Shown here in pieces: positions 21,938-33,391 of a stretch of 64,000 nucleotides of DNA. The notes beneath the pieces were generated by a model. That model ran no database searches, was not told where the DNA came from, and saw nothing but the letters and a program-made list of their open reading frames with translations. Every line of letters begins with the position of its first letter. The first letter of the stretch is position 1. A program made the position numbers and the translations under genes. Source of the DNA: Bromus sterilis (Eukaryota > Streptophyta > Magnoliopsida > Poales > Poaceae); contig OX465598.1 in assembly GCA_950022295.1 (NCBI GenBank), positions 174,300,001 through 174,364,000 on the forward strand, read 5' to 3'.

Positions 21938-24541
21938 ATGTCGTTTGCAGTTGTTCGCTCGGGGGAACCAATCCCTATTTTCAATGGGAAGGACTATTCC
22001 TATTGGAAGGACAAAATGAAGAGGAATATCATGGCTATCAACTCTGCCGCTTGGGAAGTTGTCAAGAATGGTGTAACTGTCAAGGACACTGATGCCATTA
22101 CTCCTGAAGAGACAAAGAAGATAGAGCTAGATGCTGAAGTCTGGGTATTCATCACAAATCATCTGATTCCTGAAAAATATCATGAGGTCAAGAATATTCC
22201 TTCGGCCAAAGGTGTTTGGGATTATCTCGAGAAGATTGGTGAAGGTGTCTCTACTCAGAAAGATGCTCGAATTGACACCCTTCGAAGCAAGTTCTATCGG
22301 TTCAAGAGGCACGAGGGAGAAAAAGTTTGTTCCATATACAGCAGACTCACTGCGCTGTCAAATGAACTAATTTCCCTCGGTGCAGATGACATTACCAATC
22401 GGATTATTGTCAGAACTTTGCTTCGCTCTCTTGACGATTCCTTCGATCACATTGTGCTGATGATTAAGGAAAGAAATGATTTCAAAGATATGCTTGCCGC
22501 TGATATTCTTGAAAGGCTTAATACTTTCGAGATGGAAGAAGATGAGAAACGTGATGTCAATGGGAGTCGAAAGAAATCTCATGCACTCAAGGCCAGAGCT
22601 TCACGTCACTCCTCTCCTGAAGCCAGTTCTGAATCTGCTGGTGCATCTGATGACCCCGAGAACATTGGGAAAGATCTTGCACTGATAATGAGAAGATTCA
22701 ACCGCTTTCAGAAAAGGAACTCCTCTTCACCGAAGAAAAACTATTCTTCAAGACATTCTAGCAATTCATCACAGCATCGATCATCATCCAGAAACTCTTC
22801 AGCGAAAGATAACTGCTGCTATAAGTGCAAGAAGCCAGGTCACTTCATTGCTGATTGTCCTCTCTGGGAAATTGAACATAAATCAAAGCACTCTCACGGC
22901 AGCTCTTCGAGCAAGTCTTACAGATCGAGCAAAAACCACGATTCGAAGAAATATGATTCAAGGTCCAGAAAAGACAAGAAAGATGGTCCTGATGATGACA
23001 AGAAGAAGAAGTATCACAAGCATCGAGAGAGTTCTTCCTCGAAATCACATTCCTCTCGTCGACAGAATTCACACCGAGCCAAATCCTATCTGGGTAAAGA
23101 GATGAACTCTGAAGATGAAGCTTCCGGTTCTGAAGCAGGATCAAAGTCAAGATCAGGTTCTGGTTCTGGTTCTGAATCTGATGGTGTTGCTGGGATAGCA
23201 TTCGCCTCAAACAAGAATTCAAGTTCATTCTTCTCCAACCAGAGCAGTGAAGATGAATCTCCAGCTTACTGCTTCATGGCCAAGGCTAAGGTATCTTCAT
23301 CTAAGAAATCCTACGATACTTCTGATGGATCTGCTTACGAAAGTGACTCTAGGATAAGCTATGCTAAACTTGCTAAAATTGCTTCTATTTAACAAGATGA
23401 ACTAGATTCTCTAAGTGAAACTATTCAAAAATCTGAGACTCTGTTGATCAATGAGATTGAGAAGGGTCAAACTTTGACGAATGAGCATACTGCTCTGAAA
23501 GAAAAGTATGATGAACTTTCCTCTCGTCATGATCTTCTCTCAGTGGACTACGAGAAGCTAACCTAAGAATTCCTTCAAGGGAAAATGGCTCTCGAGAAAC
23601 TGAGAGAGGCTAATGAAGAGTTGGAAAGTGTAAATCTCACTCTCATGGCTCAACAGGGCTCAGAAGATAAAAATGAATCTATTCCACCTTGCTTGACTTG
23701 TTTGGAACGAAGTAAAATTGACTCTAGTTCCGAGAGATCGAAAGGAAAGCAACCTATTGTTATTGATGATGCTAACCCCTCGAACGAGGAAACCATTACC
23801 GAGGAACTCCTCAGGTTGAAAGATTTATTTGAAACAGGCATGTTCAAAAGTGTGCAGGGACACCAGTACCTATGTGATATCCTACGAAAGGCTCTCCTTC
23901 ACAGGAATCCCCGAAACGAAGGAGTTGGCTTCGAAAGGAAAATCAATCCTGACGGAACCTACTGGGAACCCGAGAAGTATCCTAAAACTGTCTGGGTTCT
24001 TGCGAAAGAAAAGCCCATTGATATTGCTAACCTTTCAGGTTTCAGTTGCAAAATTGACAAAGCTATTGTTGATGAATCACTTGATTCTGACTACAAGCTT
24101 GTCAAAGATCAGGAAGGAAAAGTGTCAGCTGAATTCGTTGGTACTCCTCCGAAGAATGGTTTCTATAAGCGACAGATTTGGGTTCGCAAATCTCTCGTAG
24201 AAAAACTGCCCCCTAATCATTCTATGCAGGGAAAATCCTCTGTACCACCGAATCACTACTATTCTCTCGAGGATAGAAATGAACCCTTGGTGCCTGCTTC
24301 AAATGTTCCCCAGAAGGAATACTATCGTGTCGATAGAAATGTTTATCGTCATCGTAATGATAACACCAAAGTTGTTGTTACTCATCAGTACTCTAACCCC
24401 TCATCGAGGAATTATATTTATGGTGTGCTTGATGGTCCTGATCGACAATGCAATCCTGTTCGCTATAATTTTGCTGCCCCATCTTGCTCTACCATGCCTT
24501 CTAAGTTACCTGCTCGCTTTTGGGTGGTTAAGAAGAACTAA
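21938..24541 (+). pseudogene. Copia gag, interrupted by two stop codons
   Basis: The ATG at 21938 starts MSFAVVRSGEPIPIFNGKDY. The first part is a UBN2-type Gag (WKDKMKRNI, VWDYLEKIGEG, FYRFKRHEGE, LSNELISLGA). A CCHC zinc knuckle, CYKCKKPGHFIADC, lies at 22817-22858. A strongly basic Ser/Arg/His/Lys tract follows (about 22870-23100), then a heptad-rich segment (about 23400-23660) that may form a coiled coil. The frame has TAA at 23390-23392 and TAA at 23564-23566 and ends at TAA 24539-24541, where pol lies in another frame. Gag binds and packages the RNA inside virus-like particles; this copy would give only the first 484 residues without readthrough. The upstream GTG at 21926 is not a plausible start. 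Confidence 0.85.
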
Positions 24542-24582
24542 TTCTTCTGCAGGGCTATGTCTCCGGTGGATCCGAATGGGTC

Positions 24583-27500
24583 ATGGATAGTGGATGTACA
24601 AATCATATGACCGGAGACAAAGAGTTGTTCACCGAAGCAAATCTGTCTGAATCTTCACAGAAATACATTACCTTCGGTGACAAAAACAAAGGAAAAGTAC
24701 TTGGTTTGGGTAAGGTTGCGATATCGAAAGACAAGCATATTGATAAGGTTTTGCTTGTACAATCTCTAGGATATAATCTTATGTCTATATCGAAACTTTG
24801 TGATATGGGTATGCCTGTACTGTTTTCTGCGTCTCGTTGTGTTGTCTTTTCACAGGATGATTATTCCTTCGTGTTCGAAGGATATCGTAAGGGTGATCTT
24901 TACGTCGTTGATTTTTCTTCGGGACCTGCAGTGTCCACATGTTTGATGGCAAAAGCCACGTCTGGTTGGTTATGGCACCGAAGACTTGGTCATGCAGGGA
25001 TGAAAAATCTTCAAACTCTTATCTCGAAGAAGAACATCGTTGGAATTGATAATGTGAAATTCGATAAAGATCGTCTACGCAGTGCCTGTGAAGCTGGAAA
25101 GATTGCCAAGAAACATCACTCAGCAAAAACCGTCATGACTACTACTCGTCCTCTTGAATTACTTCATATGGATTTATTCGGTCCTCAAAATTATGCTAGT
25201 CTTGGAGGTAACAAGTATGGTCTGGTTATTGTTGATGATTTCTCTCGATATACCTGGGTTTTCTTTCTTGATGACAAGAGCAAGGTTGTTGAAATTTTCA
25301 AAACCTTCGCAAAGAGAGCTCAAACTGAATATGAATTATCTCTCAAGCATATCAGAAGTGATAATGGTACAGAATTCAAAAATACTCATATCGAAGAATT
25401 TCTTGATGAATATGGATTTACTCATGAATTATCGGCTGCTTATACACCGCAACAAAATGGTGTGGTCGAGAGAAAGAATCGAACACTTATTGAAATGGCC
25501 AGAACAATGCTCGCTGAATACAAGACACCTATCAGGTTCTGGGCTGAAGCTATCAACACTGCATGTCATATCATCAACAAGGTTTATCTGCACAAATTTC
25601 TGAAGAAAACTTCACATGAACTCATCACTGGTAAAAACCCCAATGTGTCTTATCTCAGGGTTTTTGGTGCTGCATGTTACATCAGAGATATGAATCACAG
25701 CTCCAAGTTTGCCCCAAAGGCACACGAAGGTTTTCTCCTAGGTTATGGTTCAAATTCTCACACTTACAGAGTTTACAACTCACATCTTGGCAAAGTTGTA
25801 GAAACTGTAAATGTTCGATTTGATGAATCTAACGGCTCTCAAAAGGACCAATTACCTCTTAACCTGGATGAACCACCATTGGATGAAGTTATCAGGTACA
25901 TGGCTATTGGAGATATTCGACCTGTCGATGGGAATGCACGTCAAGCAAACAGGGATGATGATGGTCCAATGTTCCCACACATAGCCCGGGGCGCTGGAGA
26001 TCAACATCCTGAAGAAATTGATGCACAGGTCAAAGGAGAACGCATAAACGAAGGACAAGCTCATCCCGAAGAAGAAGCTGATCCCGAAGATCAACCTTAT
26101 CCACAAGATGAAGAAATTTTTCCTCGCGTTCGAAGAAGAGTGGATGTCGACTCAATTCTCGAAGAAATTCGTTTACCAGGTCGACCCACCACTCGTTCTC
26201 GTACTCGACTAGCTAACTTTTGTGGAAATTTTTCGTTTGTATCCATGCTAGAACCATCAAAATTCGATGAAGCCATGAAGGACTCAGACTGGATGACTGC
26301 TATGCTCGAAGAACTTAACCAGTTCGAGAGAAATAAAGTCTGGTCCCTTGTCGATAGACCTGATCCCACAAAGCATAATATCATTGGTACGAAGTGGATC
26401 TTTCGCAACAAGCAAGATGAAGATGGCATAGTGGTAAGGAATAAAGCTCGATTGGTTGCTCAAGGATACACCCAAATCGAAGGTATTGATTTTGGTGAGA
26501 CTTATGCCCCAGTTGCTCGTCTTGAATCCATTCGTGTCATGCTTGCTATTGCCAATTACAATGGTATATTGCTATATCAAATGGATGTCAAAAGTGCATT
26601 TCTTAACGGTGAAATCGAAGAAGAAGTGTATGTTATGCAGCCACCAGGTTTTGAAGACCCGAAGAATCCTGATAAGGTGTACAGATTGCACAAGGCCCTA
26701 TATGGGTTAAAGCAAGCACCTCGTGCTTGGTATGAAACACTGAAGGATTTTCTTCTAAAGAAGGGCTTCAAACCAGGAACAACCGATCCGACTCTTTTTA
26801 CTCGTGCATACAAAAATGACCTTTTTGTATGTCAAATTTATGTCGATGATATTATTTTTGGCTGTACTAACCCTGATATTAGCGAAGAATTTGCTCGCAT
26901 GATGTCGAAGAAATATGAAATGTCAATGATGGGAGAATTGAAGTTCTTTCTCGGACTTCAAATCCGTCAACAGAAAAATGGTACTTTCATTTATCAAGAG
27001 AAGTATCTCAGAGATTGCCTGAAGAAGTTTGATCTTGTTAGTTGCAAAACTATCAAGACTCCAATGCCTACGAATGTTCATCTAGATGCAGATGAGAAGG
27101 GCAAACCCTTTGATCAGAAGAAATATCGCTCGATGATCGGTTCGCTTCTTTACCTTTGTGCATCTAGACCTGACATTATGCTATCAGTTTGTATGTGTGC
27201 TCGTTTTCAGGAAAATCCGAAGGAATCTCATCATATTGTTGTCAAGCGAATCCTTCGATATCTGGCTCACACACCAACCTTGGGTCTTTGGTATCCCAAG
27301 GGTGCTCAGTTTGATCTCGTTGGATATTTTGATTCCGACTGGGCTGGTGATCGAGTCGACAGGAAATCTACCTCAGGCACATGTCATTTTCTCGGTAGAT
27401 CTCTTGTCTGTTGGGCTTCGAAGAAACAGAATTGTGTATCTATTTCTACGGCTGAAGCCGAGTATATTGCTGCCGGTTCATGCTGTACTCAGATTCTGTG

Positions 27501-27792
27501 GCTCAAGCAAATGCTGAAAGACTATGGTATTCTTGTGAAGAAAATTCCATTGCTCTGTGATAACGAGAGTGCTATCAAAATTGCCCATAATCCAGTGCAA
27601 CACTCTCGAACGAAGCATATTGATATTCGTCATCATTTTCTTCGAGATCACGTTCAGCGAGAAGATATTGTTATCAGTCATGTTCGCACCGAAGATCAAT
27701 TGGCTGATATATTCACAAAGCCCTTGGATGAAAAGAGGTTATGTACACTGAGGTGTGAGTTGAACATCTTAGACTCACGCAATGTGCTGTAA
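24583..27792 (+). CDS. Copia pol polyprotein: protease, integrase, reverse transcriptase, RNase H
   Basis: An uninterrupted frame of 1069 residues. The protease active-site motif is at the start (WVMDSGCTNHMTG; the frame is open a little upstream of the ATG). A pre-integrase zinc region is near residue 129 (WLWHRRLGHAG), but its first expected cysteine is Arg (CGC at 25078-25080), leaving SACEAGK. The integrase D,D,E is seen in HMDLFG (about 196), RSDNGTEF (about 259) and GVVERKN (about 294). The reverse transcriptase begins near 600 (TKWIFRNKQ) and has YVDD at 26839-26850. RNase H follows (SDWAGD, STAEAEYIA, CDNESAI) and the frame ends near FTKPLDE. gag ends in a different frame just upstream, so expression from the genomic RNA would need a frameshift or this copy has lost a base. 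Confidence 0.93.
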   Translation: MDSGCTNHMTGDKELFTEANLSESSQKYITFGDKNKGKVLGLGKVAISKDKHIDKVLLVQSLGYNLMSISKLCDMGMPVLFSASRCVVFSQDDYSFVFEGYRKGDLYVVDFSSGPAVSTCLMAKATSGWLWHRRLGHAGMKNLQTLISKKNIVGIDNVKFDKDRLRSACEAGKIAKKHHSAKTVMTTTRPLELLHMDLFGPQNYASLGGNKYGLVIVDDFSRYTWVFFLDDKSKVVEIFKTFAKRAQTEYELSLKHIRSDNGTEFKNTHIEEFLDEYGFTHELSAAYTPQQNGVVERKNRTLIEMARTMLAEYKTPIRFWAEAINTACHIINKVYLHKFLKKTSHELITGKNPNVSYLRVFGAACYIRDMNHSSKFAPKAHEGFLLGYGSNSHTYRVYNSHLGKVVETVNVRFDESNGSQKDQLPLNLDEPPLDEVIRYMAIGDIRPVDGNARQANRDDDGPMFPHIARGAGDQHPEEIDAQVKGERINEGQAHPEEEADPEDQPYPQDEEIFPRVRRRVDVDSILEEIRLPGRPTTRSRTRLANFCGNFSFVSMLEPSKFDEAMKDSDWMTAMLEELNQFERNKVWSLVDRPDPTKHNIIGTKWIFRNKQDEDGIVVRNKARLVAQGYTQIEGIDFGETYAPVARLESIRVMLAIANYNGILLYQMDVKSAFLNGEIEEEVYVMQPPGFEDPKNPDKVYRLHKALYGLKQAPRAWYETLKDFLLKKGFKPGTTDPTLFTRAYKNDLFVCQIYVDDIIFGCTNPDISEEFARMMSKKYEMSMMGELKFFLGLQIRQQKNGTFIYQEKYLRDCLKKFDLVSCKTIKTPMPTNVHLDADEKGKPFDQKKYRSMIGSLLYLCASRPDIMLSVCMCARFQENPKESHHIVVKRILRYLAHTPTLGLWYPKGAQFDLVGYFDSDWAGDRVDRKSTSGTCHFLGRSLVCWASKKQNCVSISTAEAEYIAAGSCCTQILWLKQMLKDYGILVKKIPLLCDNESAIKIAHNPVQHSRTKHIDIRHHFLRDHVQREDIVISHVRTEDQLADIFTKPLDEKRLCTLRCELNILDSRNVL

Positions 27793-28265
27793 GATCATAA
27801 CCATCGGTACTATGTATCATTAGTTTTCATTGTTGATTGCTTACGTTAATTTTCTATCGTGTTTATTTTTCGTTTATTTTTGTTCGTTTGGTGTTGTCCT
27901 ATACACTTATCAGTCCGAGTCTTATCGCTGTTTTTTTTCTTTTTTTCTCGGATTGACTAAGTATCGGACCCTGTTTTCCCTCTATTCTATCTCTACCTAT
28001 TCCGTGCTTTTCTCTCGTGAACATGTACATATTGCACTCGATCAAGATTCCCTTCGAATGTCATTGATTCCGAAGAAAAATCTATCGAAGTTTTATCTTC
28101 TTTTATACTCGATGTTCGATGAGTTTGGTCTCGGACGTGGAGCAACTATCTTTCGGTTCGTTGGGATTTCCCGCGATTACCGCCACAAAATCCGTCCGTT
28201 GAATGCGGAGAGACGCGAAATCTGCGCCGTTGGATCAGATCTGACAGCTCGTTCAGACCCCCCCT
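27793..28265 (+). promoter_or_regulatory. Spacer between pol and ORF3, promoter-like
   Basis: This is AT- and pyrimidine-rich after the pol stop, then changes to CCGCGATTACCGCC, CCGTTGGATCAGATC and a C-run directly before a TATA box. No coding pattern is seen. The composition change resembles a plant gene promoter. Confidence 0.45.
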
Positions 28266-28273
28266 TATAAATA
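28266..28273 (+). promoter_or_regulatory. Internal TATA box upstream of Copia ORF3
   Basis: TATAAATA in the context CCCCTTATAAATACTGATCC, followed by a GC-rich pyrimidine leader (CGTCTCTTCGCCTCC). It is about 210 bp ahead of a possible splice donor and 630 bp ahead of the ORF3 ATG. Confidence 0.5.
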
Positions 28274-28478
28274 CTGATCCACCCCACCGGCTTAGACATC
28301 GCTATTCCTTCGACTTCGTCTCTTCGCCTCCAGAAGCTCTCTCTCGCGCGCCGCCGTGCTGCCTCGTCGCCGTCGACTCCCTCGCCGCTTAGCTGCCGGA
28401 AGGAAGCCGCCGGAGACGTTCCCGTCGACAAAGATCTTCATCTGCGTCGCCGTAGTCGCCTCACATCACCAAGTTAGG

Positions 28479-28894
28479 GTATGTGTGGCCCTGGATTCGA
28501 TTCTATCTCATATGTTCATCGTTTCCAGTTTCTGTGTTGATTTTCTGTGATTTCTTTTAGGACTGTTTGATCCGATTGGATCTTTGAAACTTGGGAAATC
28601 TGTTTGTAGCCTTTTCTGTCGATTCCCCATCTGACCTTGGTAAGAAATCACTCGGATTCTCTCACTTAGGCAATTCCTTCAGTATCATATCGATAGACTT
28701 ATACTTGTGCGATTAGTTCATACAAGTTCTTCGTTAGATTTCCACCCGATGAAAATCTAGCCTAGCACTTTCATGAAAACTTGCGATAAGACAAATCTCT
28801 CGATATGATTGCTGCATTCAAAATGTTTTTCCTCGTAATTGCTGGTACTTGTTCACAACTTCCCTATATTCCCTCGTACCTTCCTTTTTCGCAG
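28479..28894 (+). other. Possible 5'UTR intron of Copia ORF3
   Basis: Donor TTAGG|GTATGTG at 28479 and acceptor CTTTTTCGCAG ending at 28894. The interior is T-rich, unlike the GC-rich leader before it. The acceptor lies four bases before the ORF3 ATG. The same acceptor could be used by a longer spliced RNA from the LTR promoter. Confidence 0.5.
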
Positions 28895-28898
28895 GAAA

Positions 28899-31800
28899 AT
28901 GTCTGGCAACGAAGGAAATATTAGAGCACCCAAGCGTGTGGGAGGCAGAACTAGAATCACCAACAATTCTGAAGGTTTATCTGAGGATTTGATCATAGAG
29001 AAGAACTTGAGGACACCTTCAGGATCTGAGGATGAACGTACAAGAGAAAATCGTCTGCAAGAGATACGACAGCTTCAAGCTCTTCGGTGGTATAAGTACA
29101 AGTCTCTTATGCCACGCTGGGAGAGGCTGTTTGCTATGAAAAATCCTTGGTCTGATGTCAAATCGTTAAGGCCAAAGTGGACGAAGGATAATCGACCACC
29201 TCCTACTACTGATGCTCACCCTACAGCTCTCAAAACACCTGATGATTTTAAAGAGCTTGTTGAAGCTCGAGAAGCTCGAGCACAGAAGAGAAAAGAAGCC
29301 AAAGCACGAAAGGAATCTGCTGCTGCTGAAGGTACCGTAGAAGTTGTCCCTAGTGCCAAATCAAAGGGTGGCAAGAAGTCAGCCAAGCGACAGAAAAAGG
29401 TTGTAATTGTATCACCTCCTGATGCAAGCTCCGAAGGAGAAGCTAACTCAGATGATCAAGACCCTGGTACTGAGGCTGATGTCGAGGACATACCTCTGAA
29501 GAAAAAGCCAAGCAGTAAAGGCATAAGGATCCAGGAGCCAGCTTCACAGGCTCCTCGAGGAAATATTGACTTGACAAATTTGGTCACTGATCCGCCCATT
29601 TCTTCTGCTCCACCTGTTCCTGTTCGCCAACCAAAACCTTCGGTCACAACGAAGGGAAAGCAAGCTCAAGTTTCTGAGGATGAAGAAACTCTTGTTCAAC
29701 GTAAAGAAAGGCTGGCAAAACAAAAGGAACAAGAGGCAAAAGACTTGATTAATTCCAAACTTCTGAACTTTCACAGTCAGCCCGAGCATAAAAAGGCTCT
29801 GGTTGCTCAACAACTTGGTATTCTCCATTTGGTCAGTGAAAAATATCGACGCCAGATTTCTGAAGGCACTATACCTACAAACCCGAAGAAAAAGGTTGTA
29901 GCCCCAAGTGCTGCGAAGAAGAATGCTGAGGCCCCTAGTGCCTCGAAGGATAAAGCAGTGGCCTCAAAGCCCATTGCTACTGTCAAGGCCACCAAGGAAG
30001 CCGAAAAGAAAGCCAAGGAGGCTAGACAGAAGGCGCAAGCTGCTCCAGTTCCTCGAACTGCCCCAGCTCCTACTCCTATTGCACCAATTGATTCCGGCCC
30101 TCGTGCCGATGAAGAAAGCTCTAACGAAGGAGAATCAAATGCAAATGCTCCATGGGATGCTGCACATATTTCACACATTCTCTGGAAGATGGCTACCACT
30201 CCGAGCAGAGTCACTGCCGAGGACGATGTTCCTGCTGAAATCCAAGAGCATGTTGCTCGATACATGATTCGCTGGGAAGATTATATCACCCAGGATAAAA
30301 AGGATAAAGTGAGGTTTTACACCAGGCAACTTCAAGAAGAAACCGAGGACGCTGAGTCCCGAACATTTTTCAGATCCAAGATTGCTTCGGCTGAAGCCTC
30401 CAGGAGGGCTCAGAAAGAAAATTTAACTGCTGTGTTTGACAAGGTTAAACAAGTTGTGTCTGCTGTTTGCAAAGAGCATAATGATGCCTTGTTCCATAGA
30501 CAATCTCGAAAGAGAAAGTCTGCTGCCCCAACTTCTGTGTGTGGGACGCCAGAAATCGAGAAAACCACCAAGAAGTCCAAGACCACCGAGGTCGTTGCTG
30601 CCACAGCACGACAAGAAACTGAACCAAACCCCACCCGCAAGAAAACACCATCACCTCCTCGACAAACAACTCCACCCCCTCACCAAGCCACTCCTCCACC
30701 CCGACAACAAACACCACCACCTCCACCCCGTCAACCCTCACCACCTCCAAACCACCCATCACCACCTCACGTCATTCCATCGACCACTGCAGTCATCGAA
30801 ACCCAAGTCCATGCAGAGACCGAGCAAGTTGCTCTGGTCGAGCAAGAAATACAAGTCCCCATTTCATCTGCCCAGAAAGATTATTCTTCTGCCCAGACTC
30901 TACATGAAGGAGAAGATGCTGATGTTGACATCACGACAGTTTCTTCTCGACAGGACCCTGTCGAAGGCAATTGTTCTGGAGATGATAGTTCAAGTGATAA
31001 TTCTTCCTCCTCCGCTTCAAGTTTCTAGAACGAAGAAATGGTTGATGCTTTTGCACAACTAGATGAAGACTTGGAGGCCATGGAAAATGAAGAGGCCGCA
31101 CAAATTGCTCAAACCGACGAAGGAGATGCCGTCGTAGCTCAGGTCGAGGAGAATGCTCCTGCAGTCATTCCGACTCAGGATATCGTAAACATTCCATCAT
31201 CCATCACTCGACCTGCTGAACCTGTATTCCGGATGCCAGATAATGCTGCTGAAGTTTTTCCAGTTGATGAGCTGCTTCACTCTGCTCATCCGAGAGAAAT
31301 GCTACCTCTGTTTCGCTCAGATGTTCCTCGTGAAGGTCCTATCTTCAAAAGACGCGAACACAAACCTTTTTTCTTCGGTACCAATCCCTACGAGAAGCCC
31401 AGAAGTGCATATTCTCTTCGTTTTTGGACCCAAGAACAAGCTATCTACTATACTCGTGTGATGTACAACAAGGCAAGAGTTTTCCAGCATCAATACCTTG
31501 ATATGCCTTCGGTGTACTCCACTACTTGTTTCGAGAATGTTGCCGAAAAAATTGATAGTCTGCATGCTCACAAGATGTTTGCTCTCGATTGTGGTTACAA
31601 TCCCGAGCTTATCAAGCAGTTTTATGCAACGCTTTATGTCTCTGGAGATCCGGAGAACTCGAAGACATGGAAATTTGATTATATGATTCAAGGCCAAGTC
31701 TTTCATATGACTGTCGATCAATTTCTGGCCATCATCAATTTACCTCATTTCGAAGGATTACCTCACAAGCTCCATGACTTACCTGCTGCAACTCCAGCTG

Positions 31801-32843
31801 AATTCTCTACGCTTATGGCTCCAGATGTCGTAGGAGATCACTACCCCACTGAGCCAAAGCCAAGACACTTGGTATTTGAAGCAAAGGCATGGTTTTATAT
31901 TCTATCGAAGACTTTGATGCCAATGCTCGATGTGCACGAAGATTTTATCATTCCAAATGATGTGAAACTTGCTCTGTTGAAGTTAGTCCACGGTCATCCC
32001 TTCGACTTTGAAGACTACTTCCTCAGAACTTTGGTATCTTGTGCTGATGACCACAATTCTCACAAGCCATATGCACCATGGCTGATGGCAATCTGCAATT
32101 ACTCTCGGGACGTGCCATTCCCCGTGTCCATTTACCCGAAAATTTTCACTCCTCCTGTTCGTGAAGTATTGCAGGTTGTTGCTCGACCCAACGATCCTTT
32201 TGCTGAGCACACTGGCATCCGCGCCCACTTAACAGAGCGAAATATTCGCTCGAAGTTTATAAAGCCAGTGCATCATATGGAAGTTTCTCTTCGGTCCCAG
32301 CAAATGCTTCAACATCACATTGATCAAGATTTCATTCAGAAGCAAGCTATGATGGACGAGATCAATCACCTACGTAACATTACCATGAACAATAATCAGA
32401 TGCTGCGTGAATGCCTTCGCCGTGATTGGAAAGGTCTAAGGAAGTTCAATTCCCTCGGTCAACTTCAATGATGCGGGTTCGAAGAATATCCTCCCCATCT
32501 GAACAGAAATTGGACAAATGATGATCGAGTGGATCGCCCGGATCCCAATATCCCTCGTCTGCCGCAGAACAGAGATGTGCTCAATGTCGACGACTATTAT
32601 CACATCACTATGGACACCCTCTCCTCCGACTCCGAGGAAGAAGAAGCCCCTCCTCAACGTCAACCAAGAGTTTACTCGCCACATCCTCGAAGCCCCCGGA
32701 CTCCGCCAGAATCGCAGCTGGAATCTTCTGGAGATCAGCACTCCTTCCGCACGAAGATCACTCCTCCCGGCGCTCGTCCGATTCGTCGTGCTCCAACGCT
32801 TGCCGAATCTTCTCGTCGTCGCCGGAGCCAGCCTCGCGAGTAG
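28899..32843 (+). pseudogene. Third ORF of the Copia element, ~1314 codons, two stop codons
   Basis: The ATG at 28899 (MSGNEGNIRAPKRVGG) opens a frame that runs to TAG at 31026-31028 (709 aa), on to TGA at 32469-32471 (480 codons) and on to TAG at 32841-32843. All three parts share one frame, so a single long protein with two nonsense codons is likely. Part 1 is charged and low in complexity, with KRKEAKARKES and a Pro/Gln-rich tract (about 30650-30770). Part 2 looks globular, with LRFWTQEQAIYYTRVMYNKA, LIKQFYATLYV and VFHMTVDQFLAIINLP, resembling the accessory domain often called putative plant transposon protein. Part 3 is acidic then Pro/Arg-rich. SIRE-lineage elements carry a 3' ORF sometimes called env-like; I see no clear signal peptide or membrane anchor here. 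Function unknown. Confidence 0.75.
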
Positions 32844-33391
32844 GGATTTCTCTCGACCCTATCCTCTCGACTTTTTGTACGTTGTGACAAAAAGGGGGAG
32901 ATGTAGTGGCATCGAAGAAATTAGTTTGCCTACGGGGTTTAGGGCTTTGCTTTTCATTCGATAAACTTTTGATTTTGAGGTTTCTGAGTAGTTTCAACAA
33001 ACTCTCGATTCATATTCGATCTGGTTGTAACTAACTCTAAGTAGGACTGTTAACTGCTACTCTTTTCGTAAGATATCTATCTGCTGCTTGCAATACTTAA
33101 CCTTTTTGCAGGAAGTTATATATCCCATAAGTTCACAGGTCATTCGAGGAGATTGCATATTTCTCTTTGGACACTATCTGGAATGCAATTTCACTCGCTA
33201 AGATTATTGATGTTTTTCCCTCGACTCTACTTGTCAAATATGCACTTCACAGGAAATCTTTATCTTACGTGCATACATAAAGGGGGAGTTCTTCATCAAT
33301 CCTTAGCACTGGTTTATCATCGAAAACTCAAACTTTTTCAAATTATTTATCGATGCCTGTTTTGTCAACAATCGTCCAAAAAGGGGGAGAT
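32844..33391 (+). other. 3' tail of the Copia interior with three polypurine-tract-like motifs
   Basis: Non-coding. AAAAAGGGGGAG at 32889-32900 and AAAGGGGGAG at 33279-33288 resemble the functional polypurine tract AAAAAGGGGGAGA (33378-33390), which touches the 3' LTR. Confidence 0.75.

Noticed and set aside
29807..30265. Minus-strand and alternative-frame ORFs within Copia ORF3
   Set aside because: They overlap the long sense frame and mirror its low-complexity composition.
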